This document shows positions 45,304-54,767 of a DNA stretch of 64,000 nucleotides, one piece after another. The notes below the pieces were generated by a model. It was not told where the DNA came from, ran no database searches, and was given only the letters and a program-made list of their open reading frames with translations. Every line of letters begins with the position of its first letter. The stretch's first letter is position 1. Source of the DNA: Sphingomonas sp. PP-F2F-G114-C0414 (GTDB lineage: Bacteria > Pseudomonadota > Alphaproteobacteria > Sphingomonadales > Sphingomonadaceae); assembly GCF_003688595.1 (NCBI RefSeq), contig NZ_RCWT01000009.1:620001-684000 (forward strand). Direction: 5' to 3'. A program made the position numbers and the translations under genes.

Positions 45304-46470
45304 CTAAACTTCGTCGCGGGCCGCTTTGCGTTCGGGATAGGGCATGACCACCGATCCATCGGGTGCCGCCATCATGTTCACCTGCGTCGGGAAGGCGATC
45401 TCGATCTTCTCGTCGTTGAAGCGCTTCAGGATCGCGATGCCGACGGCCGTGCGGCCGTCGTAGAAACTCGCGTAATCCGGCCCCTTGCTGTCGAACTGGA
45501 TCTCGAAATCGAGGCTCGACGCGCCGAAGCCGGTGAAGCCGGCGCGGGTGAAAATCTTGTCGTTGGCTTCGACGATCTCCTTCAGCATCGCCGGGATGCG
45601 CGAGCAGACTTCGGGGGGCGTCGAATAGGTGACGCCGATGACGAACTTCGCGCGGCGGTGGTTGCGCTGCGTGTTGTTGAGGATCTCCTTGTTGAGGAGG
45701 TTCTTGTTCGAGATCACGCGCTCCTCGCCGTCGATGCCGCGGATGCGGGTCGATTTGAGGCCGATCGCCTCGACGCTGCCCGAGGCGGTGTCGTAGCTGA
45801 TCGAGTCGCCCCGGCGGAACGGGCGGTCGAAGATGATCGCGAGCGCGGCGAACAGGTCGGCGAAGATGCCCTGTGCCGCCAGGCCGATCGCGATGCCGCC
45901 GACGCCGAGACCCGCGACAAGGCCGGTGACGTTCACCCCAAGATTGTCGAGCACGACGACCAGCGCGACCGCGAACACCACGAACGTGACGAGCAGGCGG
46001 ATCAGGCCCATCGCCGAGAGCAAAGCTTCGCCCGAATAATGTTCGGACTGGGTGCGGTGCTCGATCGCGCCGAGGATGATCTCGCGGACCCAGACGGCGG
46101 CCTGGAACACCGCGGCGACGGTGAAGAGGAAGTTGATCGTCGTCGCGACCTCGCCGGGGGCAGCGGAGTATCCCGCGACCAGCTTTGCGGCGAGCATGAC
46201 GATGAAGAAATTGCCGGTCCGCGCGATTGCCTTGCCGACGACAATACCCCAGCCGTTAAGCGCGCGCGGGCGTTCGCAGAGCTTGCTGCCGAAGCGGCGC
46301 GCGGTGTGGAGGACGATCACGATGACCGCGCCGATCCCGAATGCGATCAGGATCTGGAGCCAATAGGCCTGGACCCAGGCGAAGCTCGCGGTGACGAAGC
46401 CCTGCGCCTGGTCGCCGACGTCGCCCGCGTCGAAGATCGGTTGCTTGGCGGCGGCAGTGGTGTTGGTCAT
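45304..46470 (-). CDS. MscS-type mechanosensitive channel
   Basis: A 388-residue inner-membrane protein of the small-conductance mechanosensitive channel family, which opens under turgor stress. An N-terminal extra helix is followed by further helices and the pore-lining segment VAGLGVGGIAIGLAAQGIFA (near residue 190-209). The beta domain follows with FRRGDSI, SGSVEAIGLKSTRIR and VISNKNLLNKEI. The ATG at 46470 is supported by the conserved length; a much longer open frame upstream runs against topoisomerase coding sequence and was ignored. Confidence 0.9.
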   Translation of the reverse strand: MTNTTAAAKQPIFDAGDVGDQAQGFVTASFAWVQAYWLQILIAFGIGAVIVIVLHTARRFGSKLCERPRALNGWGIVVGKAIARTGNFFIVMLAAKLVAGYSAAPGEVATTINFLFTVAAVFQAAVWVREIILGAIEHRTQSEHYSGEALLSAMGLIRLLVTFVVFAVALVVVLDNLGVNVTGLVAGLGVGGIAIGLAAQGIFADLFAALAIIFDRPFRRGDSISYDTASGSVEAIGLKSTRIRGIDGEERVISNKNLLNKEILNNTQRNHRRAKFVIGVTYSTPPEVCSRIPAMLKEIVEANDKIFTRAGFTGFGASSLDFEIQFDSKGPDYASFYDGRTAVGIAILKRFNDEKIEIAFPTQVNMMAAPDGSVVMPYPERKAARDEV

Positions 46471-46481
46471 GGAAATACTCG

Positions 46482-47495
46482 TCAGGCCGCTTTGGCCAGT
46501 GTCGCAACAGCGGGCGTGCCGGCTTCGAGGAAGGTGATCAGGCCACATTCCTCGCGGCTCATGTAGCGCTTGGCGCGGGGGAGGCGGAGCGCCTTGCGGA
46601 AAGTTGATTGGCCAGTTTTGACCAGCGCGATCAGTGACGGGTGGACATAGCTTTTCCGCGCGATCGCGTGGGTGTTGCCGAGCCGCGCCACGACGGGTTC
46701 GAGCATCGTCTTGAGGCTCAGGTCCCGCTCGGCGGACGCGAGTGCCTCGAACGCGGCGACGCTGGCAGCCCAGGTGCGGAAATTCTTGGCGGTGAAATCG
46801 GTGCCGGTGACATCGCGGATGTAGCAGTTCACGTCGGTCGAGGTGACCGGGTGCGCGACGCCGGCATCGTCGAGCCAGGCGAACAGGTGCTGTTCGTCGA
46901 GGTCCTGGCATTTCTTGACGAAACTGCTGAGCGAGCGGTCGGTGATCTTGAGCGTCCGCATCTTGCCGGACTTGCCTTTGTACTGGAGCTTGAGTGTCGA
47001 GCCCTTCACTTCGCCGTGGCGCTTGCGAAGCGTGGTCGCGCCGAAGCTTTCGTTCGCCTCGGCATAAGCTTCGTTACCGATGCGGATATGGCCGCCGTCG
47101 AGCAGCCGGATGACCGCGGCGACCGCGCGTTCACGGGTCAGCGAGCGTTTACGGAGATCGGCCTCGACCGCCTTGCGGATCTTGGGGAGGGCGTGGCCGA
47201 AATCGGCGCAACGTTCGTACTTGGCGGCTTCCTGTGCTTCGCGAAAACCCAGGTGATAGCGGTATTGCTTGCGCCCCTTCTCGTCCCAGCCGACCGCTTG
47301 GATATGGCCGTTGGGCTTGGGGCAGAACCAGGCGTCGCGGTAGGCGGGGGGCAGGCCGACCGCGTTCAGCCGGTCGATCTCGTCGCGGTCGGTGATGCGC
47401 TCGCCCTTGGCATCCCAATAGCCCCAGCCGTTCCGCATCTTCTTGCGGGTGATGCCGGGCTTGGAGTCGTCGGAATACACGATCTTGGTGGGCAA
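46482..47495 (-). CDS. DNA topoisomerase IB
   Basis: A 337-residue poxvirus-type topoisomerase I that relaxes supercoils by a 3'-phosphotyrosine intermediate. Seen are GYWDAKGERITDRDEIDRL near residue 25, RIGNEAYAEANESFGATTL near 136, the active-site region DFTAKNFRTWAA near 230, and the likely catalytic tyrosine near residue 283 in ARKSYVHPSLI. It ends 11 bases before the MscS start, so the two may be co-transcribed. Confidence 0.92.
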   Translation of the reverse strand: MPTKIVYSDDSKPGITRKKMRNGWGYWDAKGERITDRDEIDRLNAVGLPPAYRDAWFCPKPNGHIQAVGWDEKGRKQYRYHLGFREAQEAAKYERCADFGHALPKIRKAVEADLRKRSLTRERAVAAVIRLLDGGHIRIGNEAYAEANESFGATTLRKRHGEVKGSTLKLQYKGKSGKMRTLKITDRSLSSFVKKCQDLDEQHLFAWLDDAGVAHPVTSTDVNCYIRDVTGTDFTAKNFRTWAASVAAFEALASAERDLSLKTMLEPVVARLGNTHAIARKSYVHPSLIALVKTGQSTFRKALRLPRAKRYMSREECGLITFLEAGTPAVATLAKAA

Positions 47496-47620
47496 TGCGG
47501 TGGTCCCTTGGGGGCGTCTGATTCTGACTATCTCTGCAAATGTTCGGGAAGGCGCATCGTTCCGGAACGAGGCGGGCTGCGCTTGGTTGAGGGGGCACGG
47601 GATTTCACTGGAGACATGAC

Positions 47621-48184
47621 ATGGCCGATCTTTCCCAAGCTCGCGTATTGATGCTCGCTGCCGATGGTTTCGAGACCGTCGAACTGTTCGAACCGCGCAA
47701 AGCGCTGGAGGCGGCGGGCGCGAAGGTGACGCTCGCGTCGATCAAGACCGACCCGATCCAGGGTATGAAGGGCGACATCAACAAGGCCGAGACGGCGACG
47801 CCCGACCTGACGCTCGACGAGGTCGATACCGACGATTACGATGCGCTGGTGCTGCCGGGTGGCGTCGCCAATCCCGACACGATGCGCCAGGAGGAGCGCG
47901 CCATCGAGATCATCACCGAGTTCATGGAGGACGGCAAGATCATCGCTGCGATCTGCCATGCGCCGTGGCTGCTGGCCGAGGCGGACGTGATCGACGGACG
48001 CCGCGTGACGAGCTTCCCGTCGATCCGCACGGACCTGGAGAATGCGGGGGCGGACGTGGTGGACGAGGAGGTCGTGGTCGACGGCAACCTGATCACGAGC
48101 CGCAAGCCGGACGATATCCCCGCGTTCAACAAGGCTATCATCGACGCGCTGGAAGAAGAACTGGCTGACGAACCGGTCGACTGA
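47621..48184 (+). CDS. Type 1 glutamine amidotransferase, DJ-1/PfpI family
   Basis: A 187-residue protein with the PfpI/DJ-1 fold. The nucleophilic elbow is AAICHAPWLL near residue 110, with the glutamate in the earlier flavodoxin-like strand. Typical start RVLMLAADGFETVELFEP at residues 8-25 and later DVVDEEVVVDGNLITSRKP near 147. Members act as general stress proteases, deglycases or chaperones; the actual activity here is open. Followed closely by repeat copy 5. Confidence 0.9.
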   Translation: MADLSQARVLMLAADGFETVELFEPRKALEAAGAKVTLASIKTDPIQGMKGDINKAETATPDLTLDEVDTDDYDALVLPGGVANPDTMRQEERAIEIITEFMEDGKIIAAICHAPWLLAEADVIDGRRVTSFPSIRTDLENAGADVVDEEVVVDGNLITSRKPDDIPAFNKAIIDALEEELADEPVD

Positions 48185-48190
48185 CCTGTT

Positions 48191-48283
48191 CCCCTCCCGC
48201 TTGCGGGAGGGGTTAGGGGAGGGGACGGGGTTGCGGCTTTTATCGCAGCCCCTCCCCCGACCCCTCCCGCAGGCGGGAGGGGA
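48191..48283. repeat. GC-rich inverted repeat, copy 5
   Basis: Arms at 48191-48223 and 48248-48283. The right arm overlaps the 3' end of the acyltransferase gene and encodes its last residues. Confidence 0.88.
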
Positions 48284-49316
48284 GCCTGTTGAGCCAGCGT
48301 TGCGCGGGGCGTTCTACCAGGTGGTAGAGCGCGATCGAGGCCAGCAGTACCAGGCTGAGGTATAGCGCGATCAATATCGGCGGGACACGCGCCACATTGC
48401 TGACGAACAGCAGCTTGAACACCGCCCATAGCATGAAATGGCCGAGATACGTGGAGTAGCTGATCTCGCCAAGATAGTGGATCGCCCGGCTGGAGAGCGG
48501 ATTGTGATTTGCCGCGGTTGTGAGCGCCAATACGAGTAGCAGACAAGCGAACGCAGCCGGGACCATCAGCGTTTCGGGTGCTCCAGCCACCCAGGCTGCG
48601 AGAAACGCGATGCCTGCGGTCGACGCAGCGATAACGATCGGCCTTTTCCCAGCATCACGCCACCGCAGCCAGAGCGCGCTCACGATCGTACCGGTCGCGA
48701 ACTCGGTCAGGCATCGCAGCAATCCGTAGCGCGGGATATCTGTACCGAGCGTCGGCGCGGCCGTCGTGAGGTAGAGCAGCACGAGGATCGCCAGTGCGAC
48801 GACCAGCAAGACCGGGCTGGCTAGCCGCCGCCAGTCGACCGTCGCAATCAGCAGCGGAAACAGCAGATAGGCGCCGAGTTCAGCGCTGATCGACCAGCTC
48901 GGATCGTTCCAGGCCAGGCGGTCCGTGAACCCCCAATTCTGCAAGAGCAGTATGTCGAGCGGGAGTCGTGCGAAGGGATAATCGACCGGGTCGGCGCGGC
49001 CGGTCGCGACGAACACCAGCGCGAGCGCCACCGCACCCGCCAGCACAACGATGTGCAGCGGCCAGATCCGCGCGATCCGCTTGCGCAGAAACGGGCCGAT
49101 CCCGGCGACGCCCTGCACACGCAGGCGTTCATGCCAGGTCAGCCAGATTACGAAACCGGACAACAAGAAGAAGAAGTCGACCGCGAGATAGCCCTTGGCG
49201 ATGATGGCGAGCGCCGCCTGCGGAAGCCCGGCGATCGACAGCCGGATGTGGTAGAGGACGACCAGCCAGGCAGCGAGACCGCGCGCGCCGGTCAGCGCCC
49301 GAAGCTCGGTCTTCAC
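48240..49316 (-). CDS. Membrane acyltransferase family protein
   Basis: A 358-residue polytopic protein of the acyltransferase 3 family, which O-acylates surface glycans. About ten hydrophobic helices are present, with LTGARGLAAWLVVLYHIRLS near residue 7 carrying the family histidine and FFFLLSGFVIWLTW near 47. Its C-terminus, [16 protein letters not shown], is encoded by repeat copy 5, so the stop was shifted into the repeat. The start is uncertain: the GTG at 49316 lies just after the stop of the upstream gene. Confidence 0.82.
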   Translation of the reverse strand: MKTELRALTGARGLAAWLVVLYHIRLSIAGLPQAALAIIAKGYLAVDFFFLLSGFVIWLTWHERLRVQGVAGIGPFLRKRIARIWPLHIVVLAGAVALALVFVATGRADPVDYPFARLPLDILLLQNWGFTDRLAWNDPSWSISAELGAYLLFPLLIATVDWRRLASPVLLVVALAILVLLYLTTAAPTLGTDIPRYGLLRCLTEFATGTIVSALWLRWRDAGKRPIVIAASTAGIAFLAAWVAGAPETLMVPAAFACLLLVLALTTAANHNPLSSRAIHYLGEISYSTYLGHFMLWAVFKLLFVSNVARVPPILIALYLSLVLLASIALYHLVERPAQRWLNRLPSRLREGSGEGLR

Positions 49317-49326
49317 GCGCAGGTCT

Positions 49327-50682
49327 TCATAGGGGTGCCGGTCGCGATTGCGGTACGCGGCGCATCGGCCGGAACGTCTGCTCGCTGAGCTTGCGACCGA
49401 GATACGTGTCGAGGCCGATCTGCGCACCGATCAGCATGTAGATGAACGGCTGGAACGCGATCGCGATGAACGCGGCGCCCAGCAGATAGACGATATGTGC
49501 GCTCTGCAATGCGGCGGCGAGCGGTCCGGCCCAGGCGAGTTCGTCGTCGGGATCGCGGTAGCGGCGGCGCAGTACCTCCATCCGGACGATGCCGATCAGG
49601 TTGATCGCCAGCCAGAGCGCCAGCCCCGGATAGCCCTGTTCGCCGAGCATCTCGAAATAGGCGCTATGATACGCGCGCGCCTTGTCGACCTCGACTTTCG
49701 ACCTGCCGGTGATCGCGCCACCCTCGGCGGTCTTCAGGTCGTAGCGGATTCGGTTGCCGAGGAAGGCGTTGAACCCGCCGCCGAACGGATGATCCTTCGC
49801 ATAGTCGATCGTCCATTTCCACACCGCCAGCCGGGTCGAGGCGGACTCGTCCGCCTGATAGGTCTTGATGGTGTTCATCCGGCTGGTGAAGGTCGACGGG
49901 AGGAACGGCACGGCGGCAACCCCAAGCGCGGCAATCGCCGCCAGATACAGACCCTTGCGCTTGACCGCGCGCAACGACAGCAGCGCCAGCAGGCCAATGC
50001 ACAACAGCCCGGTACGGGTCGATGTGCCGACCGGGATCAGCAGGCACGCGAAGACCAGCGCGAGGCAGAAGCCCTTCAGCCGCCAGTCGCGCTTCAAGAT
50101 CGTGCCATACCCCATGAACCAGAAGATCACCGGGATGATCGCGATCGCGACGGTGCTGATCGTGCTGCCCTCGTACAGGCCGGAATTATTGTCGACCATC
50201 AGGTTCAACTGACCATAGCCGCCGCCGCCGCTGGCGATCGTCTTGATCCCGCCGACGATAATGATCGACGAGGCGGACAGGACCATGAAGACCAGCAGCG
50301 CCTCGATCCGCAACCGCGTCCGCAGCGTCAGCGGCAGGAACGCGGCGAAGATCAGCGCCTTCCACACCCAGTCCCACTTTTCTAGCGCCTCGACCGGGAA
50401 GTCGGCGGCGAGCGTGGTGGCCCAGCAATAGAGCATCAGCACGACGATCAGGATCGACCGCGCGCCGACCCGCGTATCGCGCTTGTCGTCGGCGAGCACC
50501 CAGCCGCCGACCGCGAGCGCAACCGCAATCAATGAGATCGGGATGGTGTTGAGCAGCAGGTAGGTGAGGCGCTGCGGCGAGACGATATCGATATAGACGT
50601 ACACGAGCACCAGCAGGAACGGCCGCCGGAAGCCCATCCCGAAGAACGCCAGCAGGAACGCGATGAAGGCGAGATCACGCAC
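49327..50682 (-). CDS. Putative O-glycosylation ligase, exosortase A system-associated
   Basis: A 451-residue polytopic membrane protein with an N-terminal MRDLAFIAFLLAFFGMGFRR and a Wzy/WaaL-type core. The large periplasmic-loop region contains HPFGGGFNAFLGNRIRYDL near residue 300 and AYHSAYFEMLGEQGYPGLAL near 345. Matches the family of putative O-glycosylation ligases found with exosortase A. Starts at a GTG overlapping the stop of the 48-residue gene. Assignment is from family memory. Confidence 0.85.
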   Translation of the reverse strand: MRDLAFIAFLLAFFGMGFRRPFLLVLVYVYIDIVSPQRLTYLLLNTIPISLIAVALAVGGWVLADDKRDTRVGARSILIVVLMLYCWATTLAADFPVEALEKWDWVWKALIFAAFLPLTLRTRLRIEALLVFMVLSASSIIIVGGIKTIASGGGGYGQLNLMVDNNSGLYEGSTISTVAIAIIPVIFWFMGYGTILKRDWRLKGFCLALVFACLLIPVGTSTRTGLLCIGLLALLSLRAVKRKGLYLAAIAALGVAAVPFLPSTFTSRMNTIKTYQADESASTRLAVWKWTIDYAKDHPFGGGFNAFLGNRIRYDLKTAEGGAITGRSKVEVDKARAYHSAYFEMLGEQGYPGLALWLAINLIGIVRMEVLRRRYRDPDDELAWAGPLAAALQSAHIVYLLGAAFIAIAFQPFIYMLIGAQIGLDTYLGRKLSEQTFRPMRRVPQSRPAPL

Positions 50683-50821
50683 CGGGGCGGGTCTTCGTGT
50701 CGGGCTTCTCGGGCGTATCGTGCGGGCTCGGCTCGCGATCGAGGTCGGGGCGCTTGAGCAAAAGGAACGCAGCGAGCATCATCAGCCCGTGGCTGAGGCC
50801 GAGTGCGAGATTGTCGATCAT
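50675..50821 (-). CDS. 48-residue protein co-translated with the O-glycosylation ligase
   Basis: A short frame with GAAGGAGG seven bases before its ATG. It has a hydrophobic helix (LGLSHGLMMLAAFLLLKR) and a charged Pro/Asp-rich tail. Its TGA overlaps the GTG of the ligase, so both are probably made together. I recall a similar small protein beside this ligase in other sphingomonads; no function is known. Confidence 0.7.
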   Translation of the reverse strand: MIDNLALGLSHGLMMLAAFLLLKRPDLDREPSPHDTPEKPDTKTRPGA

Positions 50822-50918
50822 AAGGCGGCCTCCTTCCGGCAACGATGCTAGGACCGACAGCTTTAGGTCGGGTCGGTTGACGCGCCGTTAAGCGATGTGG
50901 TGGCAAGCGGATAGCACG

Positions 50919-52139
50919 ATGCGCATTCTTCATATCCTCGATCACGGCCTTCCGTTGCAGAGCGGCTATACGTTCCGCACGCGGGCGATCCTCAAGGCGC
51001 AGGAGGGGCTAGGGTGGACCGTCGCGGCGGTGACCGGGCCGCGGCACGGCGACGCGCCGGCGTCGGTGGAGTCGGTCGACGGGCTGATTTTTCATCGCAC
51101 GCCGGCGGGGCTGACGTCCGGCCCGATCGGCGAAGTCGCGGGAATCGCGGCGTTCGCCCGGCGTATCGAGGCCGCGGTCGAGGCGTTCAAGCCCGATATC
51201 CTGCACGCGCATTCCCCGGTGATCGACGCGCTCGCCGCGCTGATCGTAGCGCGTAAGCGGAAGCTGCCGCTGGTGTATGAGATCCGTGCGTTCTGGGAGG
51301 ATGCGGCGGTCGGCAACGGAACGGGTACGGCGACGTCGCTGCGCTACCGGGCGACGCGCGCACTCGAGACCTGGGCGGTGCGGCGCGCGGATGCGGTGGC
51401 GGTAATCTGCGAAGGCCTGCGCGGCGACCTGGTCGCGCGCGGGATCGCGGCGGACAAGATCATCGTGTCGCCCAATGGCGTCGATCTCGACCTGTTCGGG
51501 ACCGCCCCGCCGCGCGACGATGCGCTCGGCGCGGAACTGGGGCTCGATGGCGCGGACGTGGTTGGGTTCATCGGCAGCTTCTACGATTACGAGGGACTGG
51601 ACGACCTGATCGCGGCGATGCCGATGCTGGTGGCGCGGCGTCCGAACGCGCGGCTGTTGATGGTCGGTGGTGGTCCGATGGAGGCGGCGTTGCGCGCGCA
51701 GGCGGCGGCGTCGCCGGTGGCGGACGCGATCCGCTTCATCGGCCGGGTTCCGCATGGCGAGGTCGAGCGCTATTACGGGCTGGTCGACATCCTCGCCTAT
51801 CCGCGCAAACGGATGCGGTTGACCGACCTGGTCACGCCGCTGAAACCACTCGAGGCGATGGCGCAGGGGCGGCTGGTCGCGGCGTCGGATGTCGGCGGTC
51901 ACCGCGAACTGATCCGCGCCGAGGGCAAGGCGAGCGATACCGGCACGCTGTTCGCGCCCGACGATCCCGCCGCGATCGCCGCGGCACTGGGTGCGATGTT
52001 CGACGATCGCACGGGTTGGGACGCGCGGCGAGCACAGGGCCGCGCCTTCGTGCAGGCGGAGCGTAACTGGTCGTCAAACATTCTACGTTATGCACCTGTC
52101 TATCAGCGGCTCGTTTCAGCCGCGGCACGGGAAAATTGA
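50919..52139 (+). CDS. Glycosyltransferase, exosortase A system-associated
   Basis: A 406-residue GT4-family glycosyltransferase with GT-B fold. The start MRILHILDHGLPLQSGYTFR is characteristic of the exosortase-A-linked group. The donor-site glutamate region appears near RMRLTDLVTPLKPLEAMAQG (about residue 300). It transcribes away from the ligase genes across a 97-base gap that probably holds divergent promoters. The exosortase itself is not in the window. The ATG at 50919 was preferred to 50895. Confidence 0.88.
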   Translation: MRILHILDHGLPLQSGYTFRTRAILKAQEGLGWTVAAVTGPRHGDAPASVESVDGLIFHRTPAGLTSGPIGEVAGIAAFARRIEAAVEAFKPDILHAHSPVIDALAALIVARKRKLPLVYEIRAFWEDAAVGNGTGTATSLRYRATRALETWAVRRADAVAVICEGLRGDLVARGIAADKIIVSPNGVDLDLFGTAPPRDDALGAELGLDGADVVGFIGSFYDYEGLDDLIAAMPMLVARRPNARLLMVGGGPMEAALRAQAAASPVADAIRFIGRVPHGEVERYYGLVDILAYPRKRMRLTDLVTPLKPLEAMAQGRLVAASDVGGHRELIRAEGKASDTGTLFAPDDPAAIAAALGAMFDDRTGWDARRAQGRAFVQAERNWSSNILRYAPVYQRLVSAAAREN

Positions 52140-52939
52140 TGGTCGCATTCCTCCGCCAACGCCTGATCCGTTTGGTCCCCGTCTACGGCGCGGTCGTCGG
52201 CGCGGTGATCGTCGCGGGCGGCGTCTTCCTGTCGCCGACCACCACCCTCGAAGGCCTGGTCTGGACCACCGGGGTTGCGTCGTTGATCCCGGCCGCCGCA
52301 CCGCCGCTCGGCATGACGGCGCGCCTGTTGCTGGCCTTGGGCGGTGGCATGCTGGCCGCGGCGCTGCTGTGGTCGTCGCTGTTCCTGTTGGTAGGGCGTG
52401 GCGGTCTGCTCGTCCGGCGCCCGCGTCACCACGATGATCTGCCGGTGGTCCGTCGCGCCGATGCGCATCCCGACGCTCCGCCGCGCAAACCGATGTCGGC
52501 CGCCGATCTCGGGACGCCGATGATGGAGGTCGGCGTCGGCGCTGCCCGCAACGAGCGCGGCATTCCGGTCGATCTCGACCTTCCACTGGCGGCGTTCGAT
52601 CCGACGGCGATCCTGCCGACACCGATGGCACCGGCTCGACCGGTGTCGTCGCTGATCCACATCTCGCTGAACGCGACGGAGAGCGTCGCCCTCAACAGAA
52701 GGGCGGCAGCCGGCAGCGCCGATCCCGTGGCGATGCTCGAGCCGGGGGACGTCCCTGTGGCGAAGGGGCACGCCGATACCGAACTGCCGGTGGCGGAGCC
52801 GACCGTCGTCGCGCCGGCAACGCCCCCGGCCGAGCCGACCACGCCCCCCAAGGAGGCGGCGCAACCGCAAACGATCGAGGCCTTGTTACGCCGGCTTGAG
52901 AAGGGCGCGAGCCGTCGGCGGCGGCTCGGCGCGCACTGA
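52139..52939 (+). CDS. Membrane protein with long Pro/Ala-rich tail, unknown function
   Basis: A 266-residue protein with two or three hydrophobic helices in the first 95 residues (VYGAVVGAVIVAGGVFL, LIPAAAPPLGM, LLALGGGMLAAALLWSSLFL) and a hydrophilic, probably disordered C-terminus ending in KGASRRRRLGAH. It overlaps the glycosyltransferase stop by one base (TGATG), suggesting a shared transcript. I recognise no family. Confidence 0.65.
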   Translation: MVAFLRQRLIRLVPVYGAVVGAVIVAGGVFLSPTTTLEGLVWTTGVASLIPAAAPPLGMTARLLLALGGGMLAAALLWSSLFLLVGRGGLLVRRPRHHDDLPVVRRADAHPDAPPRKPMSAADLGTPMMEVGVGAARNERGIPVDLDLPLAAFDPTAILPTPMAPARPVSSLIHISLNATESVALNRRAAAGSADPVAMLEPGDVPVAKGHADTELPVAEPTVVAPATPPAEPTTPPKEAAQPQTIEALLRRLEKGASRRRRLGAH

Positions 52940-53026
52940 GGGCCGGACGTACCCGATAGGGTCGAAACCGCTTTTTCTATCTGGTAAGCTCTGATACCCA
53001 AGCTTCGAAAACATCGAGGAGGGATC

Positions 53027-54628
53027 ATGGCGGCGACTATAGACGAGCTTGCTGACCGATCGGGCGATAGCTCGGGCGTCGTCCCGCCCTCCGAACTGGG
53101 CGCATCGCGCTATGCCTGGTATGTGCTGTCGGTCCTGTTCCTGGTCTATGTGCTGAACTTCGTCGACCGGCAGATCATCTCGATCCTGGCGGAGGACATC
53201 AAGCGCGACCTGGGGCTCAAGGACCAGGATCTCGGGTTCCTGTACGGCACTGCGTTCGGGGTGTTCTATTCGCTGTTTGGCATCCCGCTGGGGCGGCTGG
53301 CGGACAATTGGCACCGCGTCAGGCTGATGACGATCGGGCTGTCGCTCTGGTCGGTAATGACCGCGCTGTCGGGCTTTTCGAAGACCGGCGGGCATCTTGC
53401 CGCGGCGCGGATCGGCGTCGGGATCGGCGAGGCTACCGCGAGTCCGTCGGCCTATTCGATCATTTCTGATTATTTCCCGAAGCGGCTGCGGGCGACGGCG
53501 TTATCGATCTACTCCGCTGGATTGTACGTGGGCGGCGGCTGTTCGTTGTTCATTGGCGGGCTGATCGTGCAGGGCTGGAACAAGGCCTATCCCGGCGGAG
53601 GACCGCTCGGGCTGGTCGGCTGGCAGGCGGCGTTCATGGCGGTCGGCGTGCCGGGACTGTTGCTGGCGGTGTGGATCGCGACATTGAAGGAGCCGATCCG
53701 CGGGCTGGTCGAGGGTCTGCCCGAGCCGGAGAAGCATCCGGCGCCGTTCCGCGCGTTCGGGGCCGAACTGGTGACGATCGTGCCGCCGCTGACGTTGATC
53801 GGTGCGGCGATGGGTGGCGCGCGGGCGCTCGGCTATAATCTGGTTGCGCTGGCAGTCGTGGTCGCGGCGGTGTCGGGGCTGGTGGCAGCGGGTGAACCGT
53901 GGCCGCAATGGGTGGCGATCGGGATCGGCGTGTATGCGGTGTTCTCTTGGGCGTCGGCGTTGAAGCGGCGCGATCCGCCGACCTTCGCGCTGATCGTCGG
54001 CACGCCGGCGTTCCTGTGCACGGTGGTAGCCTACGGGCTGAACGCGTTCCTGAGCTATGCCGCGAGTTTCTGGGCGGCGCCCTATGCGTTGCGCGAGTTG
54101 GGCGCGACGCCGGCGTCGGCGGGGTTCATGATCGGCAGCCTCGGCGCGACTGCGGGGTTTCTCGGACTGACGATCGGCGGCGTGGTCTCCGACCGGTTGC
54201 GGCAGGGTAATCCCGCCGGGCGACTGTGGGTGGTGATCTTCGGCGCGGTCGTGCCGGTCCCGTTCCTCGTGCTCGCCTTCACCGCATTGTCGTCGACGAC
54301 GTTCTATGCCGGGATCTTCCTTGCGCAGTTGACCGCGTCGTGTGCGCTGGGCGCTGCGGCGGCGACCACGCAGGATATGGTCTTGCCGCGGATGCGCGGG
54401 ACGGCGACAGCGACGTTCTTTATCGGGACGACGCTGATCGGGCTGGCGCTCGGGCCGTATATGGCGGGGCGGGTGTCGACGCTGACCGGGAGCCTGTCGA
54501 CGGGCATGCTGTCGTTGCTGGTCGTGACGCCGATCACGCTGGTTTGTGCGGTGGCGGCGTACCGGCTGGCGCCGAAGGCCGAGGCTACGCGGGAGGCTAG
54601 GGCTCGGGCGGCGGGGGAGGCGGTTTGA
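53027..54628 (+). CDS. MFS transporter, spinster-like
   Basis: A 533-residue major facilitator with about twelve hydrophobic helices. The first helix region VYVLNFVDRQIISILAEDIK (near residue 38) and the loop GIPLGRLADNWHRVRLM are typical of the spinster group, with GEATASPSAYSIISDYFP near 132. Substrate unknown; sphingomonad relatives are often near lipid or aromatic catabolism genes, but no such neighbour is seen here. Strong GAGGAGGG ribosome-binding site. Confidence 0.9.
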   Translation: MAATIDELADRSGDSSGVVPPSELGASRYAWYVLSVLFLVYVLNFVDRQIISILAEDIKRDLGLKDQDLGFLYGTAFGVFYSLFGIPLGRLADNWHRVRLMTIGLSLWSVMTALSGFSKTGGHLAAARIGVGIGEATASPSAYSIISDYFPKRLRATALSIYSAGLYVGGGCSLFIGGLIVQGWNKAYPGGGPLGLVGWQAAFMAVGVPGLLLAVWIATLKEPIRGLVEGLPEPEKHPAPFRAFGAELVTIVPPLTLIGAAMGGARALGYNLVALAVVVAAVSGLVAAGEPWPQWVAIGIGVYAVFSWASALKRRDPPTFALIVGTPAFLCTVVAYGLNAFLSYAASFWAAPYALRELGATPASAGFMIGSLGATAGFLGLTIGGVVSDRLRQGNPAGRLWVVIFGAVVPVPFLVLAFTALSSTTFYAGIFLAQLTASCALGAAAATTQDMVLPRMRGTATATFFIGTTLIGLALGPYMAGRVSTLTGSLSTGMLSLLVVTPITLVCAVAAYRLAPKAEATREARARAAGEAV

Positions 54629-54659
54629 CTGCTCCCGAACCCGTTCGGTCACCCTCTTC

Positions 54660-54729
54660 CGTTCGTGCCGAGCGAAGTCGAGGCAACTGAGCGTGGGGCA
54701 TGCCCTTCGACTTCGCTCAGGGCGAACGG
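54660..54729. repeat. Inverted repeat of the CGAAGTCGAGG type
   Basis: Left arm 54660-54684 (CCGTTCGTGCCGAGCGAAGT...) and right arm 54701-54729 are near-complementary. This repeat family is common between sphingomonad genes. Confidence 0.75.
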
Positions 54730-54767
54730 GGGGGGCAGGTCGGTGCGCGTCGGTGCGCGGACGGGAT

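Noticed and set aside
45304-46911. Longer 535-residue start for the MscS channel
   Set aside because: The extra region is antisense-like Arg-rich sequence overlapping the topoisomerase gene in another frame; ATG 46470 gives a normal protein.
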